A stretch of DNA of 64,000 bases, taken from NCBI GenBank assembly GCA_021298195.1, contig JAJTEQ010000004.1, positions 1 through 64,000 on the forward strand, read 5' to 3'. The position numbers and the translations under genes were made by a program. Of the stretch, positions 27,180 to 37,191 are shown in pieces (position 1 is the stretch's first letter; each line of letters opens with the position of its first letter). Under the pieces are notes generated by a model that was not told the DNA's origin, searched no databases, and saw only the letters and a list, made by a program, of their open reading frames with translations. This DNA is from Ilumatobacteraceae bacterium (GTDB lineage: Bacteria > Actinomycetota > Acidimicrobiia > Acidimicrobiales > Ilumatobacteraceae).

Positions 27180-27503
27180 CTAACCCTTCAGCGCCGAGAT
27201 GTCGTCCGCGGTCGCACCAGGGCGACGGCGCATGATGGACACGATGATTCCGAGACCGACGACCACCTCGGCGGCGGCCACGACCATCACGAAGAACACG
27301 GTGGTCTGACCACCGATGTCACCCATCTTCTTGGCGAGGGCGACGAAGCTGAGGTTCACGGCGTTCAACATCAGTTCGATGCACATGAACATCACGAGCG
27401 GATTGCGACGGACCAGCACTCCGACGGCACCGATTCCGAAGAGCACCGCGGCGAGGATCAGATACCACGTGGTGGTGGGGGTGGCGGCGGCGAGAAACGA
27501 CAT
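27180..27503 (-). CDS. nuoK: NADH dehydrogenase subunit K, 14-subunit cluster
   Basis: 107 residues from ATG 27503, chosen because it overlaps the nuoJ stop as TGATG, the pattern used by its neighbours. A GTG just upstream is possible. There are three membrane helices, with Glu in [13 protein letters not shown] and [12 protein letters not shown]. It is four bases from nuoL. Confidence 0.95.
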   Translation of the reverse strand: MSFLAAATPTTTWYLILAAVLFGIGAVGVLVRRNPLVMFMCIELMLNAVNLSFVALAKKMGDIGGQTTVFFVMVVAAAEVVVGLGIIVSIMRRRPGATADDISALKG

Positions 27504-28045
27504 CACGAATCCTTCCCCGAACCCTTGACACGTCGGGTGAGCAGCACCGTGCCGACGACCGCGACCACCAACAGCACCGAGGTGACCTCGAAGGCCACCA
27601 CGTAATCACCGAACACGCTGCGGGCCAACTGCTTGATGTTGGTGTCGCCGTCACCGACGGTGTCGGCGACGTTCAGCCCCGTTCCGCGAACCGTGATGGC
27701 ATCGCGCGACGAGACCACCGCGGCCACCACGAGCCCGATCACACCGAGGCCGACGATCGCCGCGAGCGGACGTTGAACCTTGAACGGTTCGGAGGACAGG
27801 TCCTCGGAGCGATCGACGCCGAGGAGCATGATGACGAACAGGAACAGAACCACGATGGCGCCGGCGTAGACGATGACCTGAACCGCCGCCAGGAAGTGGG
27901 CGTTCTGGGCCACGAACATCACGGCCACTCCGAACAGCGTGAGGATGAGGCTGAGCGCGGCGTGCACCGGATTGCTGCGCACGATCACACCGACCGCACC
28001 GACCAGGATCATGGCGGCGGCGAGAACGAAGACCACCAGTTCCAT
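27503..28045 (-). CDS. nuoJ: NADH dehydrogenase subunit J, 14-subunit cluster
   Basis: 180 residues from ATG 28045 (TGATG overlap with nuoI). Five hydrophobic segments are seen, with [26 protein letters not shown] as the conserved third helix. The C-terminal end is basic ([10 protein letters not shown]). Confidence 0.95.
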   Translation of the reverse strand: MELVVFVLAAAMILVGAVGVIVRSNPVHAALSLILTLFGVAVMFVAQNAHFLAAVQVIVYAGAIVVLFLFVIMLLGVDRSEDLSSEPFKVQRPLAAIVGLGVIGLVVAAVVSSRDAITVRGTGLNVADTVGDGDTNIKQLARSVFGDYVVAFEVTSVLLVVAVVGTVLLTRRVKGSGKDS

Positions 28046-28689
28046 CAGCGCTCACCCCCGTCGCGCACGGTCTGCTCCGGTTCGGGGGCTCGTTCGCCGT
28101 ATCCGAGTTCTCCGCTCCAGCCGACGACGCCTTCGAACGTCGCGTCACCGGAGGGCGCCGTGGCCCGCACCCAACCCGAGGTCGAGAGATCCTCGCCCTC
28201 GCGCCAGTCCTCCCACGGGAGTTGCTGGGGACGTCCGTCGTCACCGACCACCAGCTCGGCTTTGGTGTAGATGGCGTCCTTGCGGTTGGTGAACGAGAAC
28301 TCGAACAACTTCGTCTCGGTGATGGCCTCGGTCGGGCAGGCCTCGACGCAGAGATCGCAATGGATGCAACGGAGGTAGTTGATCTCGTAGACGAAACCGA
28401 AACGCTCGCCGGGCGAGGTGGGGTTCTCGGGATCGTTGTCGGCACCACGGACGTAGATGCACTTCGCGGGACACACACCGGCACACAGTTCGCACCCGAT
28501 GCACTTCTCCATGCCGTCCTCGTAGCGATTCAGGACGTGACGACCGTGCAACCGCTCGGGCTTGTCGGCTTTCTCGTCGCGCTGGGGCTTGCCCTTCTTC
28601 AGCTCGCGACCGCCCGAGTATTGACGGGTGACCTTGTTGCGTCGACCCACCTGACGCAGGGTGACCAGGAATCCACCGAGATAACCCAT
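28045..28689 (-). CDS. nuoI: NADH dehydrogenase subunit I, 14-subunit cluster
   Basis: 214 residues from ATG 28689 (TGATG overlap with nuoH). Ferredoxin motifs [17 protein letters not shown] and [15 protein letters not shown] bind N6a and N6b. The C-terminal 60 residues are longer than in the first NuoI and contain a Gly/Glu-rich tail. It carries electrons from NuoG to NuoB. Confidence 0.96.
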   Translation of the reverse strand: MGYLGGFLVTLRQVGRRNKVTRQYSGGRELKKGKPQRDEKADKPERLHGRHVLNRYEDGMEKCIGCELCAGVCPAKCIYVRGADNDPENPTSPGERFGFVYEINYLRCIHCDLCVEACPTEAITETKLFEFSFTNRKDAIYTKAELVVGDDGRPQQLPWEDWREGEDLSTSGWVRATAPSGDATFEGVVGWSGELGYGERAPEPEQTVRDGGER

Positions 28690-29897
28690 CAGAACATCGC
28701 CCCCTCACGTTCGCGATTGGCGCGGCTGGTCCGCACGGCCGCCGACATCAAGCCCGCACAGCCGGCGATGACCACGCCCGAGATGATCCCGACCACACCA
28801 CGGTTCCAGCCCTCGTCGCGACCCAACTGGAGAACGGCCATCAACATGAACCATCCGAGGGACGCCGGGATGAGGATCTTCCAGCCGAGGTCCATCAATT
28901 GGTCGTAACGGAAGCGCGGCAGCGTCGCGCGCATCCAGACGTACACGTAGAGGAAGACCAGCACCTTGGCGATGAACCAGATGGTTCCCTCGATCGCACC
29001 CGGGATGACCGGAATGTCGAAGAGTCCCTGCGGACCTCCGAAGAACAGCGTCACGATGATGCCGCTCATGGTCACCGTGTTCATGAACTCGGCCAGGAAG
29101 AAGAGTCCGAAGCGGATGCTGGAGTACTCGGTGTTGAATCCACCGACCAGTTCCTGCTCGGCCTCCACGAGGTCGAACGGCGGACGGTTCATCTCGGCCG
29201 TGGCCGCCAGCATGAAGATGATGAAGGGAACGACGCCCGTGGACACCACGTGCCAATCGGTGAAGCCACCTTGATTGCCCACGATCCCGCTGGTCGACAA
29301 GGTACCCGCGAGCAACAGGACCGTGGCGATGCTCAGACCCAGGGCCGCCTCGTAGGAGACCATCTGCGCCGACGCGCGAACCGATCCCAACAGTGGGTAC
29401 TTCGAACCGCTCGACCAACCGGCCAGCATGATTCCGTACACGGCGACCGACGACAGCGCCATGAAGAGCAGGATGCCGACGGGCGGATCCGCCAACTGCA
29501 CGCGCGTCGTCTGACCGAACCATTCCACCAATCCGTCCTTGCCGTCGGAGAAATCTCCACCCAGCGGAATGACGGACCACACGAGGAAGGCCGGGACGAA
29601 AGCGAGGTACGGCGCCAACTTGAAGACGAAACGGTCCGCACGATCCGGGAGCAGGTCCTCCTTGAAGAAGAGCTTGATGCCGTCGGCCAGGGTCTGCAGC
29701 AAGCCCCACGGACCGGCCTTGTTCGGTCCGATGCGGTTGCCCATGCCGGCGATGGCCTTGCGCTCGAACCACACCATGAACATGGTGACCAGGAGACCGA
29801 GAGCGAAGATCACGACGACCTTCAACAAGATGATGAGGAGCGGCGCCCAGATCAGGTCGCCGATCGCGAGGGGGTCGAGGCCGAGGAGAGCGTTCAT
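28689..29897 (-). CDS. nuoH: NADH dehydrogenase subunit H, 14-subunit cluster
   Basis: 402 residues from ATG 29897 (TGATG overlap with nuoG). It is canonical: [20 protein letters not shown], then GIKLFFKED, and [18 protein letters not shown] line the quinone access path. An extra C-terminal helix ([21 protein letters not shown]) follows the family core. Confidence 0.96.
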   Translation of the reverse strand: MNALLGLDPLAIGDLIWAPLLIILLKVVVIFALGLLVTMFMVWFERKAIAGMGNRIGPNKAGPWGLLQTLADGIKLFFKEDLLPDRADRFVFKLAPYLAFVPAFLVWSVIPLGGDFSDGKDGLVEWFGQTTRVQLADPPVGILLFMALSSVAVYGIMLAGWSSGSKYPLLGSVRASAQMVSYEAALGLSIATVLLLAGTLSTSGIVGNQGGFTDWHVVSTGVVPFIIFMLAATAEMNRPPFDLVEAEQELVGGFNTEYSSIRFGLFFLAEFMNTVTMSGIIVTLFFGGPQGLFDIPVIPGAIEGTIWFIAKVLVFLYVYVWMRATLPRFRYDQLMDLGWKILIPASLGWFMLMAVLQLGRDEGWNRGVVGIISGVVIAGCAGLMSAAVRTSRANREREGAMF

Positions 29898-32260
29898 CAG
29901 AGCGTCTCCACCTTCACATCGTTGACCCACTTCGTGGCGTCGATCAACTCGCCGATGTTGGCACCGGATTGTGCCCACGCCGCCCACACGGTTCCGCGCT
30001 GAACGGAATCGTCGGCCACGACGTTCATGACGATCGACGTGCGGTCGCCCGAGACCTTGACCGAGGCGCCGTCGGCCGCACCGAGGCGTTCGAGATCGAG
30101 CGGGTGCATGTGAAGAGCCGAACCCGGAGCCAACGGCGCGAGCGACGGTGATTCGGACACGTTGCGTCCGTTGTCGTACAACTTGCGACCCACCACCAAA
30201 CGATGACCGAAACCGGGCTTCTCGGCCACCGGGGGTGCGACCGGGGTCGGGGTGACCGTCGCGAGCGGTGCGAGCACCACGCCATCGGGATGCGCCGACA
30301 AAGCGGCGCGCGTCGCCGGGCCGAACACCGGATTCGACGACACCAGATCGGCGTGAACCTCGGCCACCGACGTGGCACCGAGATCGTGGCCGAGGATGTC
30401 GGCCAACTCGAGAGCCACCATCCAGTCCGGTCGAGACGTGCCGTTCACCGTCACCTTGCGCGCGAGTCGCGTGACGCGTCCCTCGAGGTTGGTGGTGGTT
30501 CCGTCCTTCTCACCGAAGGCCGCCGCCGGCAGGAGCACCGTGGCCTTGGTCGACGACGCGGTCGCGAAGGTGTCGACCGCGATGATGTTCGGAACCGCCG
30601 CGAGCGCGCGACGCGCCAGGTCGGTGTCGGGGAAATCGGCGACGGGGTCGGATCCGACCAACACGAGGCAGTCGATCTCGCCGTTCGCCGCATCGGTGAG
30701 AATGTCGACGGCGTCGCGTCGACCGAGACCCGCGCTCAACGCACCACGCACGTTTCCGCGACGCAACACCGGAAGAACCGTGGCGCTCGGGTGCGCCGCC
30801 ATGACGGCGTCGAGAGCGGCCATCGTGTACTCGTCGCTCTCGGCGAGATTGGAACGACCCACCACCACCACGACCGAACCCTTGGCCATCTGCGCCGACA
30901 CCGCGGACTCGCTCAGCGTCGAGGCCACGACCGTGGCCTGATTCCCCGGCATGTAGGGCACGGACTTCCACGCGTACCGGGTGAGGCCACTGCCCTTGGG
31001 AGCGAACTCCAGGATCCGCGAACGCTTCTTCTCGGAGGCGTCGCGCAATCGCAGATACAGGATCGGCAACTCTTCCTTCAGATCGGGGCTCAACAGAATG
31101 ATGGTGGACGCGCGCGACGCGTCGTCGATGGTCGCTTGCGAGTACGCGAGAACGGCGGCCGGGAGCCCGTCACCCAATTGCGCATCGACCGAATCGATCG
31201 CCAGGGCGTCGGCCAGCTTGGCCCACGCGTGTGCGTCCTCGTTGGTTCCGCGCGCACCGCCGAGAATCGCCACGCGCGTCGCGCCACCCGACCGCAGAGC
31301 CGACGTGATGATCGACGCCGCGGTGGACAAGGCCGAGCTCCAGGAGGTCTCGACGAGGGATGCGCCGTCACGAACGAGGGGGTTCGACAGTCGAGCGTCG
31401 GACTTCACCGACTCGAAGTTGAATCGGCCCTTGTCGCACAACCAACCGTGATTGACCGGGTCGCTGTCGACGCCCTGATAGCGCAACAATTCGTCGCGAC
31501 TGCTCTCGAGGGTGATGCGACAACCGACGGAACACGTGGTGCAGGTGCTCTCGGTCTTTTCCAGGTCCCAGGGGCGGGCCTTGAAACGGTACGGCTGCGC
31601 GGTGAGCGCACCCACCGGGCAGATCTGCACGGTGTTGCCCGAGAAGTACGAACTGAACGGCTCGTCGGGGAACGTCTGCACCTGGGTGTTGTTACCGCGC
31701 GACGTGAAATGAATGAGCGCGTCGCCCGCCACCTCGTCGGCGAAACGGGTGCAACGGTCGCACAGGATGCAGCGCTCGCGGTCGAGCAGCACGAGATCGC
31801 TGATGGCGATGGGCTTCTCGTAGTGGCGCTTCTCCTCGATGAAGCGACTCTCGCCCGGACCATGGCTGAACGCCTGGTCCTGCAACGGACACTCACCGCC
31901 CTTGTCGCAGACCGGGCAATCGAGCGGATGATTCGCGAGCAGCAACTCGATGATGCCCTCTTGGGCCCGCTTCACCTGATCGGTCTCGGTGCGAACCACT
32001 TGACCCTCGGCGACCGGGGTCATGCAACTGACCACCATCATCGGACCGCGGGGACCCTCCACCTCGACCAAGCACTGACGGCACATGCCGACCGAACTCA
32101 TTCGCGGGTGGTAGCAGAAACGCGGGATGTAATCGCCACTGCGATCGGCGGCGGCGATGATCAGTTCGCCCTTGCGCGCGGCCACCGGCCGACCGTTGAT
32201 GGTGAGGTTGATCGCGTTCGGATCGACGACGACCTCGGGAGTCGGTTCGGTGGTGGTCAT
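29897..32260 (-). CDS. nuoG: NADH dehydrogenase subunit G (75-kDa homologue)
   Basis: 787 residues from ATG 32260 (ATGA overlap with nuoF). The N-terminal domain holds a [2Fe-2S] site (RFCYHPRMSSVGMCRQC), the His-coordinated N5 region (HPLDCPVCDKGGECPLQD), a [4Fe-4S] site (CILCDRCTRF with ICPVGAL), and CTTCSVGC plus GWLCDKGRF, which match the extra cluster N7. The large C-terminal part resembles molybdopterin oxidoreductases but binds no cofactor in this family. It relays electrons from NuoF to NuoI. Confidence 0.96.
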   Translation of the reverse strand: MTTTEPTPEVVVDPNAINLTINGRPVAARKGELIIAAADRSGDYIPRFCYHPRMSSVGMCRQCLVEVEGPRGPMMVVSCMTPVAEGQVVRTETDQVKRAQEGIIELLLANHPLDCPVCDKGGECPLQDQAFSHGPGESRFIEEKRHYEKPIAISDLVLLDRERCILCDRCTRFADEVAGDALIHFTSRGNNTQVQTFPDEPFSSYFSGNTVQICPVGALTAQPYRFKARPWDLEKTESTCTTCSVGCRITLESSRDELLRYQGVDSDPVNHGWLCDKGRFNFESVKSDARLSNPLVRDGASLVETSWSSALSTAASIITSALRSGGATRVAILGGARGTNEDAHAWAKLADALAIDSVDAQLGDGLPAAVLAYSQATIDDASRASTIILLSPDLKEELPILYLRLRDASEKKRSRILEFAPKGSGLTRYAWKSVPYMPGNQATVVASTLSESAVSAQMAKGSVVVVVGRSNLAESDEYTMAALDAVMAAHPSATVLPVLRRGNVRGALSAGLGRRDAVDILTDAANGEIDCLVLVGSDPVADFPDTDLARRALAAVPNIIAVDTFATASSTKATVLLPAAAFGEKDGTTTNLEGRVTRLARKVTVNGTSRPDWMVALELADILGHDLGATSVAEVHADLVSSNPVFGPATRAALSAHPDGVVLAPLATVTPTPVAPPVAEKPGFGHRLVVGRKLYDNGRNVSESPSLAPLAPGSALHMHPLDLERLGAADGASVKVSGDRTSIVMNVVADDSVQRGTVWAAWAQSGANIGELIDATKWVNDVKVETL

Positions 32261-33672
32261 GACGCGGCTCCGACTGCGGTGACGGGGATCATCGTTCGCT
32301 TGGTCACCCGCGCGGCGAACTCCTCGGGGAACAGGACCAACGCCGAGTTGATCGGCGCGTACGCCGACGGACCGACGAAGCAGATGGTGTTCATCTTGTA
32401 CGGGAACGGCACGGCATCGAGACCCAGTCGCTTGCTGGAGGCGTGCGGGAAATCTCCGGGACAGATGGACGTGCCGACCTCGACCAGTTGGGCCAGGTCG
32501 GCGTCGGTGCCCTTGCCGTCGACGATGCGGCTGAGAATGCGCTCGAGCCACGTGCCACCCTCGCGGCACGGCGTGCACTTGCCGCACGACTCGTGGGCGT
32601 AGAACCGAGTCAACGTGAGCGCGGCGGCCGGGATGTCGGTGGTCTCGTCCATGACCATCACGGCACCCGAGCCCAGCATCGAGCCGGCGGCACCGGCCTG
32701 CGGTCCCTCGAAGGGAACGTCGAGTTGATCCTCGGTGAACCACGGTGCGGAGCCGCCACCGGGCACGAAGGCCTTGAGCTTGTTGCCGTTGCGAATTCCT
32801 CCGCAGTACTCCTCGTTGTAGATGAGATCGCGGAACGTCGTGACGCCGTTGATGATCTCGTAGACACCGGGGCGCTTCACGTGACCACTGACGGCCACCA
32901 TGCGGGTGCCGGGCGACGTCTTGGTGCCGATGGCGGTGTAGGCCTCGGCTCCGTTGCGCATCAGCCACGGAAGGTTGGCCAGGGTCTCGACGTTGTTCAC
33001 GATGGTGGGTTGTCCGTACAGCCCGATGGCCGCCGGGAAGTACGGCGGCTTCAGGCGCGGCATGCCGCGATTGCCCTCGAGACTCTCGATGAGCGCGGTC
33101 TCCTCACCCACCACGTAGGCGCCAGCACCCCAGTGCAACACGATGTCGAGCGAGAACTTCGACCCGAGGATGTTCTTGCCGACGTATCCGGCGGCGTACG
33201 CCTCGTTGAGGGCGGTGGCCACCCGCTCTTGAGCGAGCGCCATCTCGCCGCGGATGTACAAGAAGCACTGCGACAAGCCGGCGGCGTAACAGGCGATGAG
33301 GCAACCCTCGATCAACTGATGCGGATCGCGCTCCATGAGCAAGCGGTCCTTGTAGGTGCCGGGCTCGCTCTCGTCGCCGTTGACGACCAGGTAACGCGGG
33401 AACACACCTTGCGGGGTGAGTCCCCACTTGGTGCCGGCGGGGAATCCGGCCCCACCACGGCCGAGAACGGTCGCATTCTTGACCTCGTCGTGGACATCGT
33501 TCGCCGGACGGCCGAGCGCCGCTCGCAACCCGGCGTAACCGTCGGTGGCGAGATAACGCTCCAAGGTGAACGAGTCCGCGTGTTCGAAACGCGACGTGAC
33601 GATGCGGGGACGCTCACCCGCGACGAAACCCGGAGCGTGCGGATACGTGTTCGTGGAATTCGGCGTGTTCAC
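32257..33672 (-). CDS. nuoF: NADH dehydrogenase subunit F (FMN, NADH site)
   Basis: 471 residues from GTG 33672 (GTGA overlap with nuoE). NADH and FMN binding is shown by GRGGAGFPAGTKW, NGDESEPGTYKDR and WGAGAYVVGEETALIESLEG. Cluster N3 is held by SCGKCTPCREGG and TSICPGDF. It oxidises NADH, so this cluster encodes a genuine NADH:quinone oxidoreductase, in contrast to the first one. Confidence 0.97.
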   Translation of the reverse strand: MNTPNSTNTYPHAPGFVAGERPRIVTSRFEHADSFTLERYLATDGYAGLRAALGRPANDVHDEVKNATVLGRGGAGFPAGTKWGLTPQGVFPRYLVVNGDESEPGTYKDRLLMERDPHQLIEGCLIACYAAGLSQCFLYIRGEMALAQERVATALNEAYAAGYVGKNILGSKFSLDIVLHWGAGAYVVGEETALIESLEGNRGMPRLKPPYFPAAIGLYGQPTIVNNVETLANLPWLMRNGAEAYTAIGTKTSPGTRMVAVSGHVKRPGVYEIINGVTTFRDLIYNEEYCGGIRNGNKLKAFVPGGGSAPWFTEDQLDVPFEGPQAGAAGSMLGSGAVMVMDETTDIPAAALTLTRFYAHESCGKCTPCREGGTWLERILSRIVDGKGTDADLAQLVEVGTSICPGDFPHASSKRLGLDAVPFPYKMNTICFVGPSAYAPINSALVLFPEEFAARVTKRTMIPVTAVGAAS

Positions 33673-34283
33673 AGGGCCGCCTTTCCGTCCATCCAGGTCG
33701 GTGCCTCGGTGACGTCCTCGGGCGGGACCGCACCGACACCGCGGTCGACCGGAATGTGCTGACGCACGCGGGCCACGGTGCCGTGCGCCGGAATCTCGTC
33801 GTTCAGACGGCCGGCCTTCAGATCGTCGACGAGCGAATCGAAGTCGGCGTCGGTCACGCGGAATCGGTAGCGATAGTTCACCTGCAGGCACGGTGCCTCG
33901 GTACACGCCGCCTGACACTCGGCGCGTTCCAGGGTGAACATTCCGTCGTCGGTGGTTCCGCCCAGCTTCACACCCAAACGATGCTCGGCGTGGTGCATGA
34001 GTTCCTCGGCACCCATCAATGCGCACGACATGGTGCCGCAGATGTTGATGAGGTACTTGCCCACCGGTTCGAACTTGAACATCTCGTAGAAGGACGCGGT
34101 TCCGTAGACCTCGGCCGAGGTGGCACCCACGAGTTCACCGATGTGAGCCATCGCCTCGTTGGTGACGTGACCATCCTGCTGTTGGGCCAGATGGAGCAAC
34201 GGAATGGTGGCCGACCGCGCGCGCGGATAACGACTGATGATCTCCTTGGCGAGACGCACGTTCTCTTCGGACAGACGAGCCAT
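33669..34283 (-). CDS. nuoE: NADH dehydrogenase subunit E ([2Fe-2S])
   Basis: 204 residues from ATG 34283 (TGATG overlap with nuoD). Thioredoxin-like domain with the [2Fe-2S] cysteines in ICGTMSCALMG and ECQAACTEAPC. The N-terminal helical part RYPRARSATIPLLHLAQQQDG is typical. An extra 40-residue C-terminal tail ends in TEAPTWMDGKAAL. Confidence 0.95.
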   Translation of the reverse strand: MARLSEENVRLAKEIISRYPRARSATIPLLHLAQQQDGHVTNEAMAHIGELVGATSAEVYGTASFYEMFKFEPVGKYLINICGTMSCALMGAEELMHHAEHRLGVKLGGTTDDGMFTLERAECQAACTEAPCLQVNYRYRFRVTDADFDSLVDDLKAGRLNDEIPAHGTVARVRQHIPVDRGVGAVPPEDVTEAPTWMDGKAAL

Positions 34284-35617
34284 CAGCGATCGACCTCCCC
34301 GAGCACGGGATCGACGGACGAGATCACGGCCACGGCGTCGGCGACCAGTCCACCACGCATCATGTGGGGCAACGCCTGGATGTTCACGAAGCTGGGGGCG
34401 CGCATGTGGATGCGGTACGGCTTGGGTCCACCATCGCTGACGATGTAACAACCGATCTCTCCGCGCGGACTCTCGATGCCCACGTACACCTCGCCCTCGG
34501 GCACCTTGAATCCCTCGGTGAAGATCTTGAAGTGGTGGATCAGGGCTTCCATCGACTCGTCGATGCGGGCGCGCGGCGGCGGAGTGACCTTCTTGTTCTG
34601 GATTCGGTAGTCGCCGAGCGGCATGCGATCGAGGATCTGATACACGATGCGGATGGACTCGCGAATCTCGTTGAGTCGAATGGCGTAGCGATCGAACGCG
34701 TCACCGTACGTGCCGACGATCACGTCGAACTCGACTTGGTCGTAACGCAGATAGGGCTGATCACGACGCAGGTCCCAGGCGACACCGGTGGAGCGCAGGA
34801 TCGGTCCGCTCGTTCCGAGGGCCAACGCCTCGTCGGCGGTGATGACACCGACTCCTTGCAGACGTTCGCGCCAGATGGGCTGGTCGGTCATGAGGATGTC
34901 GTACTCGGCCAATCGCGGCGGCAACATCTCGAGGATCGACAGCACGTCGTCGCGCCAGCCCGCGGGCAGGTCGGCGGCCAAACCACCGGGGCGGATGAAG
35001 TTGTGGTTCATGCGCAGGCCGGTGACCTTCTGGAAGAAACGCAACACTTCCTCGCGCTCGCGCCAGCCGTAGAGCATCATCGACACCGCACCGATGTCCA
35101 TGCCATTGGTGGCCAGGAAGAGCAGGTGGCTGCTCATGCGGTTGAGTTCGCTCAGCAACATGCGCATCCACACGGCGCGCTCGGGGATGTCGTTCTCGAT
35201 GCCGAGCAATTTCTCGACGGCCATCGAGAAGACCAATTCGTTGTTCAGAGGACTGAGGTAGTCCATGCGGGTGACGTTGGTGCCACCCTGGAGGAAGGTG
35301 AGTTCCTCGCCGGTCTTCTCCATGCCGGTGTGGAGGTAACCGATGATCGGCTTGCAACGCAGCACGGTCTCGCCCTGCAGTTCGAGCATCAGGCGCAACA
35401 CACCGTGGGTGCTGGGGTGCTGCGGACCCATGTTGATGATCATCGTCTGATCCTCGTCGGGGTCGACCGGGATCTGTCCGAGCTTGGCGGCCTCGGCCTC
35501 GCTCATGCGAAGCACCGCGCCGACCTCGCGCAACAGTTCGCGCGCGCCGATCTCGCTGCGCGAGCGCATCTCCTGCGCACCTTCGTTCGTCTGACGAACG
35601 TTCTCCACCGCGGTCAC
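34283..35617 (-). CDS. nuoD: NADH dehydrogenase subunit D (49-kDa homologue), 14-subunit cluster
   Basis: 444 residues from GTG 35617 (GTGA overlap with nuoC). The quinone-site residues are canonical: His71 in GPQHPSTHGVLR and Tyr120 in TRMDYLSPL. At the position of the NDUFAF7-methylated arginine it has Thr97 (GYLHTGMEK), as Thermus does. About 55 N-terminal residues precede the core. It ends in the conserved GEVDR. Confidence 0.96.
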   Translation of the reverse strand: MTAVENVRQTNEGAQEMRSRSEIGARELLREVGAVLRMSEAEAAKLGQIPVDPDEDQTMIINMGPQHPSTHGVLRLMLELQGETVLRCKPIIGYLHTGMEKTGEELTFLQGGTNVTRMDYLSPLNNELVFSMAVEKLLGIENDIPERAVWMRMLLSELNRMSSHLLFLATNGMDIGAVSMMLYGWREREEVLRFFQKVTGLRMNHNFIRPGGLAADLPAGWRDDVLSILEMLPPRLAEYDILMTDQPIWRERLQGVGVITADEALALGTSGPILRSTGVAWDLRRDQPYLRYDQVEFDVIVGTYGDAFDRYAIRLNEIRESIRIVYQILDRMPLGDYRIQNKKVTPPPRARIDESMEALIHHFKIFTEGFKVPEGEVYVGIESPRGEIGCYIVSDGGPKPYRIHMRAPSFVNIQALPHMMRGGLVADAVAVISSVDPVLGEVDR

Positions 35618-36111
35618 GAGTTCGCTCCCTTGAACTGGACGGGAATGCGACCGACCGAATAGTCCTTGCGCAGAGGGTGTCCGTCCCAATCCTCGGGCAT
35701 GAGGATGCGCGTGAGGTCGGGATGACCGTCGAAGGACACCCCGTACATGTCGAAGACCTCGCGTTCCATGGCTTCGGTGCCCGGCCACAACTCGAACACC
35801 GACGCGATGGTGGCATCGGACTCGGGGACCTGCACACGAACCCGGATGCGATCACGGGTGGCGATGGAAGTCAGATTCAGTACGACCTCGAAACGTTCCG
35901 CGTCGACACCCGACGGCAACTCACGACCCGGATGCGTGAGATAGTCGACCGCGGTCAGGTCGCTGCACATGGCGAAGCCGTCGTCGAGCAACTTCTTCAA
36001 CACCTTGACGTAGTCGGCGCGCGACGGATGGACGACCTTTTGACCACGCGAGTACGAGACGGGACTGCCGTGCAGCGTCTCGGGTTGCGGTGCCTCCTGA
36101 ACGTCGGTCAT
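35614..36111 (-). CDS. nuoC: NADH dehydrogenase subunit C (30-kDa homologue), 14-subunit cluster
   Basis: 165 residues from ATG 36111 (ATGA overlap with nuoB). The signature [36 protein letters not shown] is at about 115-150. It is shorter than the first NuoC and lacks the Pro/Asp-rich insert. Confidence 0.95.
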   Translation of the reverse strand: MTDVQEAPQPETLHGSPVSYSRGQKVVHPSRADYVKVLKKLLDDGFAMCSDLTAVDYLTHPGRELPSGVDAERFEVVLNLTSIATRDRIRVRVQVPESDATIASVFELWPGTEAMEREVFDMYGVSFDGHPDLTRILMPEDWDGHPLRKDYSVGRIPVQFKGANS

Positions 36112-36707
36112 GCCGGGACTCCCCCGCGCGACGCCGACAGCTGCACCGGCGACGTCTGGGCACCGATCTCGGTGATGTGCAGGTTCGCTCCCGCACCCGT
36201 CTGGGCGCGTCGACGCATGATCTCGCCGTCCTCGATCTTCTGGTGAAGGGTTTCGATGGCGTGAATCAGGGTCTCGGGCGTCGGCGGGCATCCCGGTGCG
36301 TACACGTCGACCGGAACGATCTGATCGACACCTTGGATGATGGCGTAGTTGTTGAACATGCCACCGCTGGAGGCGCACACCCCCATGGAGATGACCCACT
36401 TGGGTTCCATCATCTGGTCGTACACCTGACGGAGCACCGGAGCCATCTTCTGGCTCACGCGACCGGCGACGATCATGATGTCGGCCTGACGCGGCGAAGC
36501 GCGGAACACTTCCATGCCGAATCGAGCGATGTCGTAGTGCGGGCCACCGGTGCCCATCATCTCGATGGCGCAGCACGCCAATCCGAACGTGGCCCCCCAA
36601 CTCGAGCGGCTGCGCGCCCACTTGACGAGGTCCTCGATCTTTCCGGTGACGATGTTGTGGTCGAGGCCACCGAGTCCATCGTCGAGCACGTTACGAACCA
36701 CACTCAT
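36108..36707 (-). CDS. nuoB: NADH dehydrogenase subunit B (cluster N2), 14-subunit cluster
   Basis: 199 residues from ATG 36707. Cluster N2 ligands are in [21 protein letters not shown] and APGCPPTPE. The C-terminal 40 residues ([18 protein letters not shown]) are an extension common in actinobacteria. It starts 16 bases after the nuoA stop. Confidence 0.95.
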   Translation of the reverse strand: MSVVRNVLDDGLGGLDHNIVTGKIEDLVKWARSRSSWGATFGLACCAIEMMGTGGPHYDIARFGMEVFRASPRQADIMIVAGRVSQKMAPVLRQVYDQMMEPKWVISMGVCASSGGMFNNYAIIQGVDQIVPVDVYAPGCPPTPETLIHAIETLHQKIEDGEIMRRRAQTGAGANLHITEIGAQTSPVQLSASRGGVPA

Positions 36708-36723
36708 GTCGAACCTCCGCCGC

Positions 36724-37188
36724 TCAGGCTGCCCGGTCGTCGTCGATGCGGCCCTCGAGGCCGACGCGACGAATGGTCGAAGACGACGTACGCGTGTCGG
36801 AGACCCCGTCGACCAGACGACGCGCCTTGGCCACCGGACCCCAGTCGAGCGCACCGCGAGCCACCACGTAGACGAACGCGAGGAAGAAGACCGCGCTGAA
36901 CGCCACCATCTCCCAGAAGGCGAAGGCACCGAGTTCGGCGCGGTTGACGGCGTACGGATAGATGAAGATGATCTCGATGTCGAACATGATGAACAACATC
37001 GCGACGATGTAGAAGCTCACCGGGAAACGCTCCGGTGGTTCACGGCTCGGCACGATGCCGCACTCGTACGGAGCCTCCTTGGCCACCGACGGACGACGAG
37101 GGGCCAGCAATCTGGATGCGACGAAGCTCAGTGCCCCGAACAGGATGCCCAACACCATCAGGGCGATCACCGGCAGGTACTGACCCAT
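36724..37188 (-). CDS. nuoA: NADH dehydrogenase subunit A, 14-subunit cluster
   Basis: 154 residues from ATG 37188. Three membrane helices and the conserved [22 protein letters not shown] loop, with [16 protein letters not shown] soluble C-terminal tail of about 35 residues is unusual in length. Only three bases separate it from the preceding membrane-protein gene, so the 14-subunit cluster has no promoter gap of its own and is an extension of the cytochrome unit. Confidence 0.95.
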   Translation of the reverse strand: MGQYLPVIALMVLGILFGALSFVASRLLAPRRPSVAKEAPYECGIVPSREPPERFPVSFYIVAMLFIMFDIEIIFIYPYAVNRAELGAFAFWEMVAFSAVFFLAFVYVVARGALDWGPVAKARRLVDGVSDTRTSSSTIRRVGLEGRIDDDRAA

Positions 37189-37191
37189 CGG

